DNA of 64,000 bases from Loktanella sp. IMCC34160 (lineage in GTDB: Bacteria; Pseudomonadota; Alphaproteobacteria; Rhodobacterales; Rhodobacteraceae): assembly GCF_004145845.1 (NCBI RefSeq), contig NZ_SELP01000002.1, positions 248,001 through 312,000 on the forward strand, in the 5' to 3' direction. Both the position numbers and the translations under genes were made by a program. The notes beneath the pieces were generated by a model. That model worked only from the letters and a program-made list of their open reading frames with translations. It was not told the origin of the DNA and did no database searches. Below, in pieces: positions 34,625 through 43,870 of the stretch (within the stretch, counting starts at the first letter, position 1; the number at the start of each line of letters is the position of its first letter).

Positions 34625-35002
34625 ATGAAGCAGGTGGACGGCGGATGCCTGTGCGGCGCGTTGCGCGTTTCTGCGCGCGGTGCGCCGCTGCGGGTCGGAA
34701 TCTGCCATTGTCGCGACTGTCGCAAACATCATGGCGCCCCGTTCTATGCCGCCGCGATCTTTCCCAAGCTTGCGGTCACGATCAGCGGATCATCCAGCAG
34801 CTACGCGGGGCGGCATTTCTGCCCAACCTGCGGATCGTCCGTCTTTGCGGTTTCGGGGGACGAGGTCGAGGTGCATCTTGGCGCGTTGGATCACTCCAGC
34901 GTCTTCAAACCGGACTATGAATGCTGGACGGACCGCCGCGAGGGCTGGTTGTCACCATTGGTCGGGGCAGGGCAGTTCGCGGGAAACCGGGACGACGGTT
35001 AG
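34625..35002 (+). CDS. GFA family (glutathione-dependent formaldehyde-activating-like) zinc protein
   Basis: 125 residues. Zinc-binding pattern GGCLCGALRV, CHCRDCRKHHGAP and FCPTCGSSVFA, the GFA/CENP-V fold. True formaldehyde-glutathione activity is established only for some members, so function is uncertain. AAGGAGGATCAG before ATG 34625 fixes the start. It lies on the opposite strand between ftsB-like and pdhA, and its stop overlaps that of the convergent ftsB-like gene. Confidence 0.9.
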   Translation: MKQVDGGCLCGALRVSARGAPLRVGICHCRDCRKHHGAPFYAAAIFPKLAVTISGSSSSYAGRHFCPTCGSSVFAVSGDEVEVHLGALDHSSVFKPDYECWTDRREGWLSPLVGAGQFAGNRDDG

Positions 35003-35298
35003 CGGATCACGATTTCATCGGCGCGGATCATGCCGAGGACGTCACGGGCCTGTTCGTCCAGGAGATCAAGGTCCAGATATTGGTCAGACAGGCGGCGGGT
35101 CAGGTTTTCCATCCGCGCGACCTCGATCTCAAGCCGGTCCAGTTCTGCCTGAAGGGCGCGGCCCTCGGCCTCCACTTCTGCCCGTTTGAACACGCCATAA
35201 TCCCCTTGCACGGCGGCAAAGGTGAAATAGACGCCCAGCATCAGAAGCGTCACGAAGTATAGAAGCGTGCCCAGGCTTGGGCGGCTGCGTCTGGTCAT
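34999..35298 (-). CDS. FtsB/DivIC-like septum formation initiator
   Basis: 99 residues: short cytoplasmic N-terminus, one TM helix (LGTLLYFVTLLMLGVYFTFA), then a coiled coil (EVEAEGRALQAELDRLEIEV, MENLTRRLSDQYLDLDLLDE) and QARDVLGMIRADEIVIR. FtsB bridges FtsQ and FtsL in the divisome. Location just upstream of pdhA is usual in alphaproteobacteria. Confidence 0.9.
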   Translation of the reverse strand: MTRRSRPSLGTLLYFVTLLMLGVYFTFAAVQGDYGVFKRAEVEAEGRALQAELDRLEIEVARMENLTRRLSDQYLDLDLLDEQARDVLGMIRADEIVIR

Positions 35299-35390
35299 GG
35301 TCTGCCTCGGTCCCGCCTCGTTGATCGGGCGGTTTCAACCAGAATCGCATATTCGATTCGGTTTGTGAATCCCCCAAGTGGCGTCCAGAC

Positions 35391-35424
35391 AAAAGAAAAC
35401 CCCGGCCGCACGGCGCGACCGGGG
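35391..35424 (-). terminator. Rho-independent terminator of the aldolase gene
   Basis: On the minus strand CCCCGG (complement of 35419-35424) pairs with CCGGGG (complement of 35400-35405) around a partly paired GC-rich loop, followed by TTTTCTTTT. Confidence 0.82.
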
Positions 35425-35447
35425 TGGATTTCAAGCGCGGCAGGTGA

Positions 35448-36338
35448 TCAGCCCGCGATCGACGCCTCGTAGATCGACTGGATCGCGTTGCCCAGTTTCG
35501 CGTCAAACTCGGCATCCGATTGTTGCGCCGACAGGCCCTCGGTCAGGGCGCGGCTGAAGCTGGCGATCATGCCGGTGTTCTGGGACAGCAGTGCGTTCGC
35601 CTCGTCCCGGCTGTAGCCGCCGGACAGGGCCACGACCTTCAGCACCTTGGGATGATCCACCAGCGGCTTGTAGAAATTCGCCTCGGTCGGGAGAGAGAGT
35701 TTCAGCATGACCTGCTGGCCCTCGGGCAGGGCGTCCAGACAACGCAGGATCTCGTCCCGCAGGATCGCCTCGGCCTCGGCTTTGTCGGCGATGGTGATGG
35801 TCACCTCGGGTTCAAGGATCGGCATCAGCCCGTGGGATGCGACCTGCGCGCCCACGGCAAACTGCTGGTCGACGATAGCGCGGATGCCTTCGGGGTTCGC
35901 GGCGTTGATGACCGACCGTTCCTTGGTGCCGAAGATGCCCTTGGCGGCGGCACGGGACAGAAGATCGTCCAGCCCCGGCATGTCCTTCATCAGCTGCACG
36001 CCGTTTGCCTCGGCCTCAAGCCCCTTGTCGATCTTGAGGAAGGGAACCACACCCTTGTTCCACAGCGCCTGCGCCGCGGGCACGCCGCCGATGTCGCGGT
36101 CCATGGTCATTTCGAACAGGATCGCGCCAACAACCCGGTCGCCGGTGAAGGCGGGGCTTTCGACGATCCGCGACCGCATGGCGTGGATCAGGTCGAACAT
36201 CTCGGCCTCGGACCCATAGGCGTCTTCTTCGATCCCATACAGGCGCAGCGCCTTGGGGGTGGACCCGCCGGATTGGTCCAGCGCGGCGATAAAGCCCTGA
36301 CCGTTACGGATCGTTTCGGCCTGTTCGGTCTTCGACAT
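35448..36338 (-). CDS. Class I fructose-bisphosphate aldolase
   Basis: 296 residues. Cleaves or forms fructose 1,6-bisphosphate using a Schiff-base Lys, most likely Lys213 in [16 protein letters not shown]. Other marks: [39 protein letters not shown] and [15 protein letters not shown]. It belongs to the bacterial/plant-like class I family, not the metal-dependent class II. It lies downstream of pgk in the same direction with its own probable promoter, giving a small glycolysis/gluconeogenesis pair. Confidence 0.95.
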   Translation of the reverse strand: MSKTEQAETIRNGQGFIAALDQSGGSTPKALRLYGIEEDAYGSEAEMFDLIHAMRSRIVESPAFTGDRVVGAILFEMTMDRDIGGVPAAQALWNKGVVPFLKIDKGLEAEANGVQLMKDMPGLDDLLSRAAAKGIFGTKERSVINAANPEGIRAIVDQQFAVGAQVASHGLMPILEPEVTITIADKAEAEAILRDEILRCLDALPEGQQVMLKLSLPTEANFYKPLVDHPKVLKVVALSGGYSRDEANALLSQNTGMIASFSRALTEGLSAQQSDAEFDAKLGNAIQSIYEASIAG

Positions 36339-36372
36339 GTGGTGTTTCCCTGACAGCAGATGGTTGACGGTG

Positions 36373-36400
36373 TTCTAGGCCACGGGGGCGCGGGGTGCAA
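36373..36400 (-). promoter_or_regulatory. Putative promoter of the aldolase gene
   Basis: On the minus strand TTGCAC (complement of 36395-36400), 16-nt spacer, CTAGAA (complement of 36373-36378), about 35 bases before the ATG. Confidence 0.45.
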
Positions 36401-36418
36401 TTGCGGTCGTGGTCGCGC

Positions 36419-37594
36419 CTATCCCAGCGCGGCGACGCCCGGCAGGGTCTTGCCTTCCATCCATTCAAGGAAGGCGCCCCCGGCGGTAGAGATATAGGTG
36501 AAATCCCCGGCGACCCCGGCCTGATTCAGCGCGGCGACGGTATCGCCACCCCCGGCGACCGAGGTCAGGCTGCCCGCTTTGGTCAGCGCGGCGGCGGCGC
36601 GGGCGGCAGCATTGGTGGCCGCATCGAAGGGCGCGATTTCAAAGGCGCCAAGCGGCCCGTTCCAGATCAGCGTTTTGGCGGATTTCAGCACTTCCTCGAT
36701 ATAGGCGACGGTCGCGGGACCGGCATCAAGGATCATGGCATCGGCCGGGCATGCATCGGGGGGCAGGGTCTCATTCTCGGCCCCGGCCTTGAACTCGCGG
36801 GCGACCACGATGTCGCGGGGCAGGATGATCTCGCAGCCTGCGGCCCCGGCCTTGGCCAGAATCTCGCGGGCGGTTTCGGCCAGATCGTGTTCGCACAGCG
36901 ATTTGCCCACATCCACGCCCTGCGCCGCAAGGAAGGTGTTGGCCATGCCGCCGCCGATCACAAGGTGATCCACCTTGCCGACAAGGTTGCCCAGAAGGTC
37001 CAGTTTGGTCGAAACCTTGGCGCCGCCCACCACGGCCACCACGGGCCGGACCGGGTTACCAAGGGCCGCGTCCAGCGCCGACAGTTCTTCGGCCATCAGG
37101 CGCCCGGCGCAGGACGGCAGCAGATGCGCCACCCCCTCGGTCGAGGCATGGGCACGGTGCGCGGCGGAAAACGCATCGTTGCAATAGACATCCCCGAGGC
37201 TGGCAAGGAAATTTGCCATCATCGGGTCGTTCTTTTCTTCCATCTCGGTGAAGCGGGTGTTCTCGATCAGGACAACTGTATCCATCGGCAGGGCGTCGAT
37301 CTGATCGCGCGAGGGTTTTTCGATGAACGTCACGGGGCGGCCAAGCGCCTCTTCCAGCGCGGGCAGGGTCACACGCAGGCTCATGTCCGGGACGTATTTG
37401 CCCTTGGGCCGGCCGAAGTGGGCCAGAAGGATCGGGGTCCCGCCCTTGGCCAGAATGTCCTGAACGGTGGGGACGATCCGGGTGATGCGGGTGGCGTCGG
37501 TGACGCGCCCGTCTTCGACCGGCACGTTGATATCGACACGGGTCAGCACCCGCTTGCCCGCCAGGTCCATGTCGTCAAGGGTTTTCCAGGCCAT
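36419..37594 (-). CDS. pgk: Phosphoglycerate kinase
   Basis: 391 residues. Interconverts 1,3-bisphosphoglycerate + ADP and 3-phosphoglycerate + [22 protein letters not shown] (substrate Arg/Asp), [46 protein letters not shown] and [15 protein letters not shown] are the family blocks. ATG 37594 follows GGAGGCGATC and gives the usual start [15 protein letters not shown]; an upstream extension is not supported. Confidence 0.97.
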   Translation of the reverse strand: MAWKTLDDMDLAGKRVLTRVDINVPVEDGRVTDATRITRIVPTVQDILAKGGTPILLAHFGRPKGKYVPDMSLRVTLPALEEALGRPVTFIEKPSRDQIDALPMDTVVLIENTRFTEMEEKNDPMMANFLASLGDVYCNDAFSAAHRAHASTEGVAHLLPSCAGRLMAEELSALDAALGNPVRPVVAVVGGAKVSTKLDLLGNLVGKVDHLVIGGGMANTFLAAQGVDVGKSLCEHDLAETAREILAKAGAAGCEIILPRDIVVAREFKAGAENETLPPDACPADAMILDAGPATVAYIEEVLKSAKTLIWNGPLGAFEIAPFDAATNAAARAAAALTKAGSLTSVAGGGDTVAALNQAGVAGDFTYISTAGGAFLEWMEGKTLPGVAALG

Positions 37595-37784
37595 GATCGC
37601 CTCCGCTAGAAATGGTTGGCCTTTCACCTACCCGCTGGGGGCAAAAGGTCAAGCATTCTGGACTCTTCAGCGCCGGGTCGCACAGCGGCCCGGCATGCGC
37701 CCGCCCGCCCCACGGCGGGCGCATTCGCGCCCACCCTGGCGTCCGCATGCCTGTTGTGGTTCTGATGGCCCGGGAAAGGCAGGA

Positions 37785-38447
37785 TCAGCCTTGGCCGAGC
37801 ACCTCGGGCAAAAGCCTTGCCGCCTCGGCCCGGATATCGGCCAGACCGCTGCGGTCCTCGCCGGGGTAGAACCGGGCGCGGGTGGCAGTGGGCATCGGCG
37901 CGGGCGACAGGATGGCGACCTGCGGGCCGGTCTTGACCGTTTCCGCCTGCCAGCTGCGGGCCAGCGCGATCTGCGCGGCCTTGGTGGCGCCATAGTGGCC
38001 AAAGAATTTCTCGCCCCCGCGCGGATCGTCGAAGAACACCGCGCGCCCCTCGGTCCCCAGCAGTGGGGCGATATAGCCCATCAGGCGGGCTGTCGCCTCG
38101 ATATTGGTGGCGATGGATTTGGTCAGGTCTTTTGGCGCCAGTTGGCTGGCCGGGGCCAACGGCCCGGCGTGTACGGCGGCATGGACCCAGAGGTCCAGCT
38201 TGCCCCAGCGGTCAAAGATCGACCGGCATAGCTGCTGCATCGCTGCCTCGACGGTGATGTCCATCGGCGCAAGGGTCGCCTGACCGCCTGCCGCCTTGAT
38301 CCGGTCGTCCAGTTCCTCCAGCGCGCCAACGGTCTTGGCCACGGCCACGACATGATGGGTGGGGGCCAGCGCTTCGGCAATCGCGGCGCCAAGACCGCGG
38401 GAAGCACCAGTGACAAGGGCGACGGGGCGTTCGGAAAGATCAGTCAT
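37785..38447 (-). CDS. SDR-family oxidoreductase
   Basis: 220 residues. TGASRGLGAAIAEAL (NAD(P) site), LDLWVHAAVHAGPLAP in place of the usual NNAG, and HYGATKAAQIAL (Tyr-x3-Lys). Substrate unknown. ATG 38447 (MTDLSERPVALV) is chosen over GTG 38453. The 190-base gap toward pgk (37595-37784) shows GC-rich inverted segments but no gene. Confidence 0.88.
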   Translation of the reverse strand: MTDLSERPVALVTGASRGLGAAIAEALAPTHHVVAVAKTVGALEELDDRIKAAGGQATLAPMDITVEAAMQQLCRSIFDRWGKLDLWVHAAVHAGPLAPASQLAPKDLTKSIATNIEATARLMGYIAPLLGTEGRAVFFDDPRGGEKFFGHYGATKAAQIALARSWQAETVKTGPQVAILSPAPMPTATRARFYPGEDRSGLADIRAEAARLLPEVLGQG

Positions 38448-38474
38448 GGGCACGCTTTGGCACGGGCCGCGCGT

Positions 38475-38858
38475 CTAGGCAAGGGGCGGCGGCAGGTCGA
38501 CGCCCGCCTCGGCACAGCGCGCAGCAATCATCCGGTGCAAAAGGTCGTCGGGCAACGGGGTTTGGGCCGTGAAATGGACCGCCGATTTCGTGTGGGTCAG
38601 ACCTAGCGCGGCAAGATCGGCGGCAAAGCGCGGGACGATCCCGCCGGAATGGGGATAGAACGAACCGTGCGCCTTCCACACGGCAAACCCGGCAACCGCT
38701 TTGCCCCCGACCCGGTAGGCGGGCATCCCGTAGGAAATGCAGGGTTGTGCGCCCGGCAGCATCGCCTCGACCCTACGGCGAAACTCGTCCAGCAGGGACC
38801 GCGCGTCGGGCGCCAGCCCTGTCAGATATTCATCAATCGTGGTGGGTTTGTCCGGCAT
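38475..38858 (-). CDS. DUF1801/YdhG-like protein
   Basis: 127 residues. TIDEYLTGLAPDARSLLDEF, LPGAQPCISYGMPAYRVGGK and FAVWKAHGSFYPHSGGIVPR match the DUF1801 (iron chaperone Fra-like fold) family. Biochemical role in bacteria unknown. 27 bases upstream of the SDR gene, possibly the same transcript. Confidence 0.85.
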   Translation of the reverse strand: MPDKPTTIDEYLTGLAPDARSLLDEFRRRVEAMLPGAQPCISYGMPAYRVGGKAVAGFAVWKAHGSFYPHSGGIVPRFAADLAALGLTHTKSAVHFTAQTPLPDDLLHRMIAARCAEAGVDLPPPLA

Positions 38859-38875
38859 CTGGAAAGATTACCCGG

Positions 38876-39148
38876 TCAGGCGGCGGCGGGCAATTCCAGC
38901 CGTTCGTCCCGGCCCCAGGCCCGCAGGACGACATAGTTCTCGCCGATTGCCATCAGGTCGCCAAGCGCGGTGCGTTCGCCCGGCATCGCCACAACGATCC
39001 GCCCGGCGCGGCTGCGCAGGAAGGCGCGGGGGCCGGCATCATCGACGCTGATTCCGATCAGCGCGGTCTCGTTCAGGGGCAGGGCCTGCGGCGCGGTCGC
39101 GGCGGCCTCGGTCTGCGGTGTGGTTGTCTGAACCTCGGATGAGGACAT
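38876..39148 (-). CDS. Small protein with SH3-like/PilP-like domain
   Basis: 90 residues. A disordered Ser/Thr/Ala-rich N-terminus, then ETALIGISVDDAGPRAFLRS, GRIVVAMPGE and LGDLMAIGENYVVL. The pattern (ALIG..., RAxLR, xGD, IG) recalls short PilP-like beta domains; this is a by-eye resemblance only. ATG 39148 gives MSSSEVQTTT. The 215 bases between this and the cyclophilin gene (39149-39363) are a divergent promoter region with no clear gene. Confidence 0.6.
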   Translation of the reverse strand: MSSSEVQTTTPQTEAAATAPQALPLNETALIGISVDDAGPRAFLRSRAGRIVVAMPGERTALGDLMAIGENYVVLRAWGRDERLELPAAA

Positions 39149-39363
39149 GTCGGTGCCTTTGTGTCTGTTGCCCCGATGATGGGGGGAAGGCGCGCCCATG
39201 ACAGAGCCATGGATGAATGAAAAGTGCCGACACCGGTGGAATGCTGCGCTGCGGCGGAAACCTGCCACCGGGACGGGCGGGGCACGGCCCACGCATTCCC
39301 TTGGCAAGGCCCGTCGCGCCGAATATGTCAGTGCCAACGCATTTCAAACCAAAGGAGAGGCCC

Positions 39364-39870
39364 GTGGCCGAGATCAAGGACCCCGAAAACACCATCATCG
39401 TTGAACTGAAGGGTGGCCCCGTCACCATCGAGCTTCTGCCCGATGTCGCCCCGCAGCACTGCGCCCGGATCAAGGAACTGGCCCGCGCCGGGGCCTATGA
39501 CAACGTCTGCTTTCACCGGGTGATCGACGGGTTCATGGCCCAGACCGGCGACGTGGCCCACGGCAATATGGAGAAGGATTTCAACCTTGGCCGCGCCGGC
39601 ACCGGCGGGTCGGACCTGCCCGATGTTCCGGCCGAGTTTTCCAAGCTGCCGCATGATCGTGGCACCCTTGGCGCGGCCCGGTCGATGAACCCGAATTCCG
39701 CCAACTCGCAGTTCTTCATCAACTTCAAGGACAACCATTTCCTGAACGGCCAGTACACCGTTTATGGCCGGGTGATCTCGGGGATGGAGCATGTGGATGC
39801 GATCCAGCGCGGCGAGCCGCCGATGAACCCCGACCGGATGATCAGCATGAAGGTCGCCGCCGATGTATAA
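39364..39870 (+). CDS. Peptidyl-prolyl cis-trans isomerase, cyclophilin type, cytoplasmic
   Basis: 168 residues from a GTG start preceded by AAAGGAGAGGCCC. FHRVIDGFMAQTGDVAHGNM, PAEFSKLPHDRGTLGAARSM and NSQFFINFKDNHFLNGQYTV are cyclophilin core motifs, including catalytic Arg and Phe. No signal peptide. Its 3' end overlaps by 8 bases the exported paralogue, and the two share the FHRVIDGFMAQTGDV stretch exactly. Confidence 0.94.
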   Translation: MAEIKDPENTIIVELKGGPVTIELLPDVAPQHCARIKELARAGAYDNVCFHRVIDGFMAQTGDVAHGNMEKDFNLGRAGTGGSDLPDVPAEFSKLPHDRGTLGAARSMNPNSANSQFFINFKDNHFLNGQYTVYGRVISGMEHVDAIQRGEPPMNPDRMISMKVAADV

Positions 39871-40417
39871 GCTGGCTGCGATCCTGACCCTTGCCGCCGG
39901 TCCGGCGCTGGCCAGCGGTCTGGACATCACAATCGAAGGCGAGGCGAACGGCACCATCCATATCGACCTGTTCGAGGATCTGGCCCCGCAGCATGTGGAA
40001 CAGATCACTGCGCTGGCCGCGGAAGGCGCCTATGACGGGGTTGTGTTTCACCGGGTGATCGACGGGTTCATGGCCCAGACCGGCGATGTGCAGTTCGGCG
40101 ATTCCACCGCCGAAGATTTTGACATGCGCCGCGCGGGAATGGGCGGCTCTGACCGGGGCAATCTGCCGGCGGAGTTCTCGGACCGGTCCTATGAGCGTGG
40201 CATCGTCGGCATGGCCCGTGCACAGGACCCCAACAGCGCCAATTCGCAGTTCTTCATCATGTTCGAACCGGGCTATTTCCTGAACGGGCAATACACCGTC
40301 GTCGGTGAAGTGACCGAAGGAATGGATATCGTGGACGCGATCAAGCGGGGCCTTGGCGCCAATGGCGCCGTGATTGGTGAACCTGACCGGATGACGTCCG
40401 TCACCGTGACCGACTGA
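39863..40417 (+). CDS. Peptidyl-prolyl cis-trans isomerase, cyclophilin type, exported
   Basis: 184 residues with a signal peptide (MYKLAAILTLAAGPALASG). The mature cyclophilin domain has FHRVIDGFMAQTGDVQFGDS, NLPAEFSDRSYERGIVGMAR and NSQFFIMFEPGYFLNGQYTV. Likely assists folding of periplasmic proteins. The 8-base overlap with the upstream cytoplasmic copy implies translational coupling and tandem duplication followed by signal acquisition or loss. Confidence 0.94.
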   Translation: MYKLAAILTLAAGPALASGLDITIEGEANGTIHIDLFEDLAPQHVEQITALAAEGAYDGVVFHRVIDGFMAQTGDVQFGDSTAEDFDMRRAGMGGSDRGNLPAEFSDRSYERGIVGMARAQDPNSANSQFFIMFEPGYFLNGQYTVVGEVTEGMDIVDAIKRGLGANGAVIGEPDRMTSVTVTD

Positions 40418-40424
40418 TCCTTTG

Positions 40425-40451
40425 GGCCGCCCGGGGTGCATCCGGGCGGCC
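40425..40451 (+). terminator. Hairpin after the cyclophilin pair
   Basis: GGCCGCCCGG-GGTGCAT-CCGGGCGGCC, a 10-bp perfect stem without a T-tract, 7 bases past the stop. Confidence 0.65.
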
Positions 40452-40531
40452 TCACCCCTGATCACCCTTGGGTGAGGGGGGATAGGCAGGGCAGGCCCGG
40501 CCAAGGCATGATCCCGGAAACGGAGATGCCG

Positions 40532-41500
40532 ATGCGACTGCCCCTTTTGTCTCTTGTCCTGACATTCGTCGCAGGTCTGACCACGGCCGAGCCGCAGTTC
40601 TGGCGGCACGAATGGCCGAACACCGATTTCACCACCACCACTGTTGAAAGCTGGACCGAGGTCCTTTCGGGTGGGCCGCCGAAGGATGGTATACCGGCCA
40701 TCGACGACCCGTCGTTCCATCCCGTGGCAGAGGAAACCGTCCTGGCCCCGCGCGAACCGGTGATCGCCGTCGAACTGCCCGGCGAGGTGCCCCGCGCCTA
40801 TCCGATCCGCTACCTGATGTGGCATGAGATTGTGAATGACCGGATCGGCGATACGCCCGTGACCGTCACCTTCTGCCCGCTGTGCAATTCCGGGCTGACC
40901 TTTGATCGGCGGGTTGGCGGTCAGGAACTGTCCTTTGGCGTCTCCGGCAAGCTGCGCAATTCCGACATGATCATGTACGACCGCCAAACCGAAAGCTGGT
41001 GGCAGCAGGCCGTGGGCAGGGGCATCGTCGGCGAGATGACCGGAACAGAGCTGCAAAGCCTGCCCAGCTGGATGGAGGCCTGGGAGGTTTTTGCCGCCCG
41101 CAACCCGGATGCGCTGGTGATGTCCGAACCGACGGAAGTTGCCCGCAGCTATGGGGAAAACCCCTATGTCCGCTATGACAGCGCGTTCCGCCCCTTCCTG
41201 TTCAACGGAGAGATGCCGCCGCATGACATCTCGCCGCTGGCCCGTGTCGTGCGGGTGGGCGATGCCGCATGGCCGCTCACCCGGCTGGCCGAGGCGGGCA
41301 GGATTACCGAACGGGGCGTGACCTTGACATGGGTTGCCGGACAGGCCTCTGCGCTGGATGGGCGCGACATTGGGGACAGCCGCGACGTCGGTAATGTGCG
41401 GGTCCGGGACGGGGCAGGGGACGACGTGGTGCATGACGTGATGTTCGCCTTTGCCTTTCATGCCTTCTGGCCCGAGGGGGAATGGATGCTGGGGCAGTAG
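40532..41500 (+). CDS. DUF3179-domain exported protein
   Basis: 322 residues with a signal peptide (MRLPLLSLVLTFVAGLTTA). DUF3179 blocks: IPAIDDPSFHPVAE, EVPRAYPIRYLMWHEIVND, VTVTFCPLCNSGLTFDRRVG (CPLC-type motif), GVSGKLRNSDMIMYDRQTES and WWQQAVGRGIVGEM. Function of the family is not established. ATG 40532 has GGAG 6 bases upstream. Confidence 0.9.
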   Translation: MRLPLLSLVLTFVAGLTTAEPQFWRHEWPNTDFTTTTVESWTEVLSGGPPKDGIPAIDDPSFHPVAEETVLAPREPVIAVELPGEVPRAYPIRYLMWHEIVNDRIGDTPVTVTFCPLCNSGLTFDRRVGGQELSFGVSGKLRNSDMIMYDRQTESWWQQAVGRGIVGEMTGTELQSLPSWMEAWEVFAARNPDALVMSEPTEVARSYGENPYVRYDSAFRPFLFNGEMPPHDISPLARVVRVGDAAWPLTRLAEAGRITERGVTLTWVAGQASALDGRDIGDSRDVGNVRVRDGAGDDVVHDVMFAFAFHAFWPEGEWMLGQ

Positions 41501-41554
41501 CGTCGCGCCAGCGCAGGCGTTGACTTTGCCGCAGACCGGCCCTTTTGTGGCCGG

Positions 41555-42463
41555 ATGGAACGCAAACCCGGTATCGACACATTCGGCGCGCTGGCCCTGA
41601 CAGGCTTTGCGCTGCTTCTTGCCTTCAATCAGGTGGTGATCAAGGTCACCAACGGCGGGCTTCAACCGGTGTTCTTTGCAGGGTTGCGGTCGCTTGGGGC
41701 GGTGCTGTGCGTGTGGCTTTGGCTGCGCTACCGGAAGATCCCGCTGCATTTCCCGCCCGGCGCGCTGGCCGCAGGGCTGCTGACGGGGGTTCTGTTCGCC
41801 GGGGAATTTCTGTGCCTTTTCGTGGCGCTGGATCTGACCACCGTGGCGCGGTCGGGGATCATTTTCTATTCCATGCCGCTGTGGATGGCGGTCATCGCCC
41901 ATTTCGCCACGCCCGATGACCGTGTCAGCCCGATAAAGCTCCTCGGGCTTGCGCTGGCGCTGGGCGGGGTGGCGCTGGCCTTTGCCGACCGGCAGGGCGG
42001 GCAGGCGTCGATCTGGGGGGATCTGGCGGCGCTGGGCGCGGCGATCGGCTGGGCCGCGACGGCGATGATGGCCAAGGCCTCGCCGCTTCGACAGGCCCGG
42101 CCAGAGGTGCAACTGTGGATTCAGGTTGCGGTCTCCGGCCCGATCCTTGTGCTGGTGGCGCCGCTGTTTGGCGACCTGGTGCGGGATCTGCAGCCGATCC
42201 ACATCTGGGGGCTGGCGTTCCAGATCGTCGTCGTGGTGAGCGCCGGGTTCATCTTCTGGCTTTGGCTTTTGTCGATCTACCCGGCCTCCGGGGTCGCCTC
42301 GTTCAGTTTCCTGTCGCCGGTGTTCAGCGTGTTTCTTGGCTGGTGGCTTCTGGGCGAACGGATCACCCCCGGCATCTGGGGGGCGCTGTTGCTGGTGGCG
42401 GCGGGGATCGTCCTGATCAACCGACCGCCCCGCCGGGTCAAAGCACCCGCGCCAACTGCATAA
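41555..42463 (+). CDS. EamA/DMT-family transporter
   Basis: 302 residues with about ten TM helices in two EamA repeats (LALTGFALLLAFNQVVIKVT; then IWGDLAALGAAIGWAATAMM, SFSFLSPVFSVFLGWWLLGE). Drug/metabolite-type exporter or permease; substrate unknown. Its 3' end overlaps the convergent GNAT gene by 26 bases. Confidence 0.9.
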   Translation: MERKPGIDTFGALALTGFALLLAFNQVVIKVTNGGLQPVFFAGLRSLGAVLCVWLWLRYRKIPLHFPPGALAAGLLTGVLFAGEFLCLFVALDLTTVARSGIIFYSMPLWMAVIAHFATPDDRVSPIKLLGLALALGGVALAFADRQGGQASIWGDLAALGAAIGWAATAMMAKASPLRQARPEVQLWIQVAVSGPILVLVAPLFGDLVRDLQPIHIWGLAFQIVVVVSAGFIFWLWLLSIYPASGVASFSFLSPVFSVFLGWWLLGERITPGIWGALLLVAAGIVLINRPPRRVKAPAPTA

Positions 42464-42875
42464 CACCGGTCAACGGGGCAAAACCGGTGCGGGCGAACAA
42501 CCCGTCTGCCCGGTCGGCCTGCAGGGTGAGGATCCGCACCCCGGCGTCGCGCAATTCGGGGGCCAGCGCGTTCAGCACCTCGGTTGCTATGCCATGCCCC
42601 CGGATCGAGGGGCGGACCCAGATTTCGTTTACGCAGGCGGACAGGCCGCCCATCTCGGTCGACCAGCCAAAGGTGATGATCACATAGCCCGAAGGCGCGC
42701 GGGACGGGCCAAAGACATAGGCCGCGCCAAAGGGCGATCCGTCCAACAGGGGACGAACGCCCGCCGCGCGGCTTTCCGGGTCAGATGCGATCCCGGCCTC
42801 GCCATGGCAGCGTTCAACCAGCGCCAGAAGGCGGTCGGCATCGTCGGGGCCGCAAAGGTGGATGGCGGTCGTCAC
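42438..42875 (-). CDS. GNAT-family N-acetyltransferase
   Basis: 145 residues, GTG start overlapping the nucleoside hydrolase stop (GTGA). Acetyl-CoA binding segment VRPSIRGHGIATEVLNALAP (the R-G-x-G-x-A-type motif A) and C-terminal GVRILTLQADRADGLFARTG. Substrate unknown. Coupled to the nucleoside hydrolase gene. Confidence 0.88.
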   Translation of the reverse strand: MTTAIHLCGPDDADRLLALVERCHGEAGIASDPESRAAGVRPLLDGSPFGAAYVFGPSRAPSGYVIITFGWSTEMGGLSACVNEIWVRPSIRGHGIATEVLNALAPELRDAGVRILTLQADRADGLFARTGFAPLTGVMQLARVL

Positions 42876-43813
42876 AGCCGGGCCAGCCTGTCTGTCAGCA
42901 TTTGGTAAAACCCGTCCGCATGTAGGTCGCCGATGAACAGGGCATTGGGTTTACGGTCGGTCACCCGCCACCAATCCGCAACGGTCATACCCAAGGTCAG
43001 GTCCGAGGAGGTTTCGATCTCCACGTTGATATGGCGGCCTTTGAACAGATGCGGGTCGATCAGATAGGCGATGACGCAGGGATCGTGCAGCGGCGCGCCT
43101 TCGGACCCATATTTCTCCATGTCGAAGCGTTCAAAGAAATCAGTCCAGGCGGCGACCATCGTGCCGACCCGCGTGCCCATCGCGCGGAAGGCGTCGATCC
43201 GGGGTTTAGTGGTCAGGGCCTTATGGGTGACATCCAGCGGCATCACGACCAGCGGAACGCCAGATCTAAACACGATATCAGCGGCTTCCGGGTCGACGTA
43301 AATGTTAAACTCGGCTGCCGGGGTAATATTGCCCACCTCGAAATAGGCGCCGCCCATCAGGATGATTTCCTGCACCCGATCCACGATATCCGGGGCGCGG
43401 GAAAAGGCGGTGGCGATATTGGTCAGGGGGCCAAGCGGGCAAAGGGTGACGGTGCCCGCAGGTTCCGCCCGCAGCGTGTCGATAATGAAATCGACGCCGT
43501 GCTGGTCTTGCAGCGGCATGGTGGGGTCGTCCATCTTTGGACCGTCAAGGCCGGTCTTGCCGTGGACATGTTCGGCGGTGACCAGCTTGCGGCGGATCGG
43601 GGCGTCACAGCCCGCGAAGACGCGGGTCTCCGGCTTGCCCGCCAATTCGCAGACGATGCGGGCGTTCTTCTGGGTCAGGGGCAGCGGCACGTTGCCCGCG
43701 ACGGCGGTGATCCCCAGAACCTCCACATCCTCGGGGCTGGCCAGCGCCAGAAGGATTGCGACGGCGTCGTCCTGTCCGGGATCGGTGTCGATGATGATCT
43801 TGCGTGGTGCCAT
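42872..43813 (-). CDS. Nucleoside hydrolase (inosine-uridine preferring type)
   Basis: 313 residues. N-glycosidic cleavage of ribonucleosides to base and ribose using Ca2+. The hallmark IIIDTDPGQDDAVAILLALA at the N-terminus holds the metal-binding aspartates; LCPLGPLTNIATAFSRAPD and NITPAAEFNIYVDPEAADIV are further family blocks. ATG 43813 starts MAPRKIIIDT. First gene of a two-gene unit with the GNAT. Confidence 0.94.
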   Translation of the reverse strand: MAPRKIIIDTDPGQDDAVAILLALASPEDVEVLGITAVAGNVPLPLTQKNARIVCELAGKPETRVFAGCDAPIRRKLVTAEHVHGKTGLDGPKMDDPTMPLQDQHGVDFIIDTLRAEPAGTVTLCPLGPLTNIATAFSRAPDIVDRVQEIILMGGAYFEVGNITPAAEFNIYVDPEAADIVFRSGVPLVVMPLDVTHKALTTKPRIDAFRAMGTRVGTMVAAWTDFFERFDMEKYGSEGAPLHDPCVIAYLIDPHLFKGRHINVEIETSSDLTLGMTVADWWRVTDRKPNALFIGDLHADGFYQMLTDRLARL

Positions 43814-43870
43814 GTCCGCCTCCGGTCTTGCCTGAAGCGGCAGACTGTCCTGTTGTTGATGGCGGCGCAA

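Noticed and set aside
34561-34920. Alternative-frame gene over the GFA region
   Set aside because: It lacks family features, while the overlapping frame from 34625 carries all zinc-binding Cys motifs and a perfect ribosome site.
39842-42466. An 874-codon open frame on the minus strand
   Set aside because: Covers the antisense of the cyclophilin, DUF3179 and EamA genes, which are all well supported.
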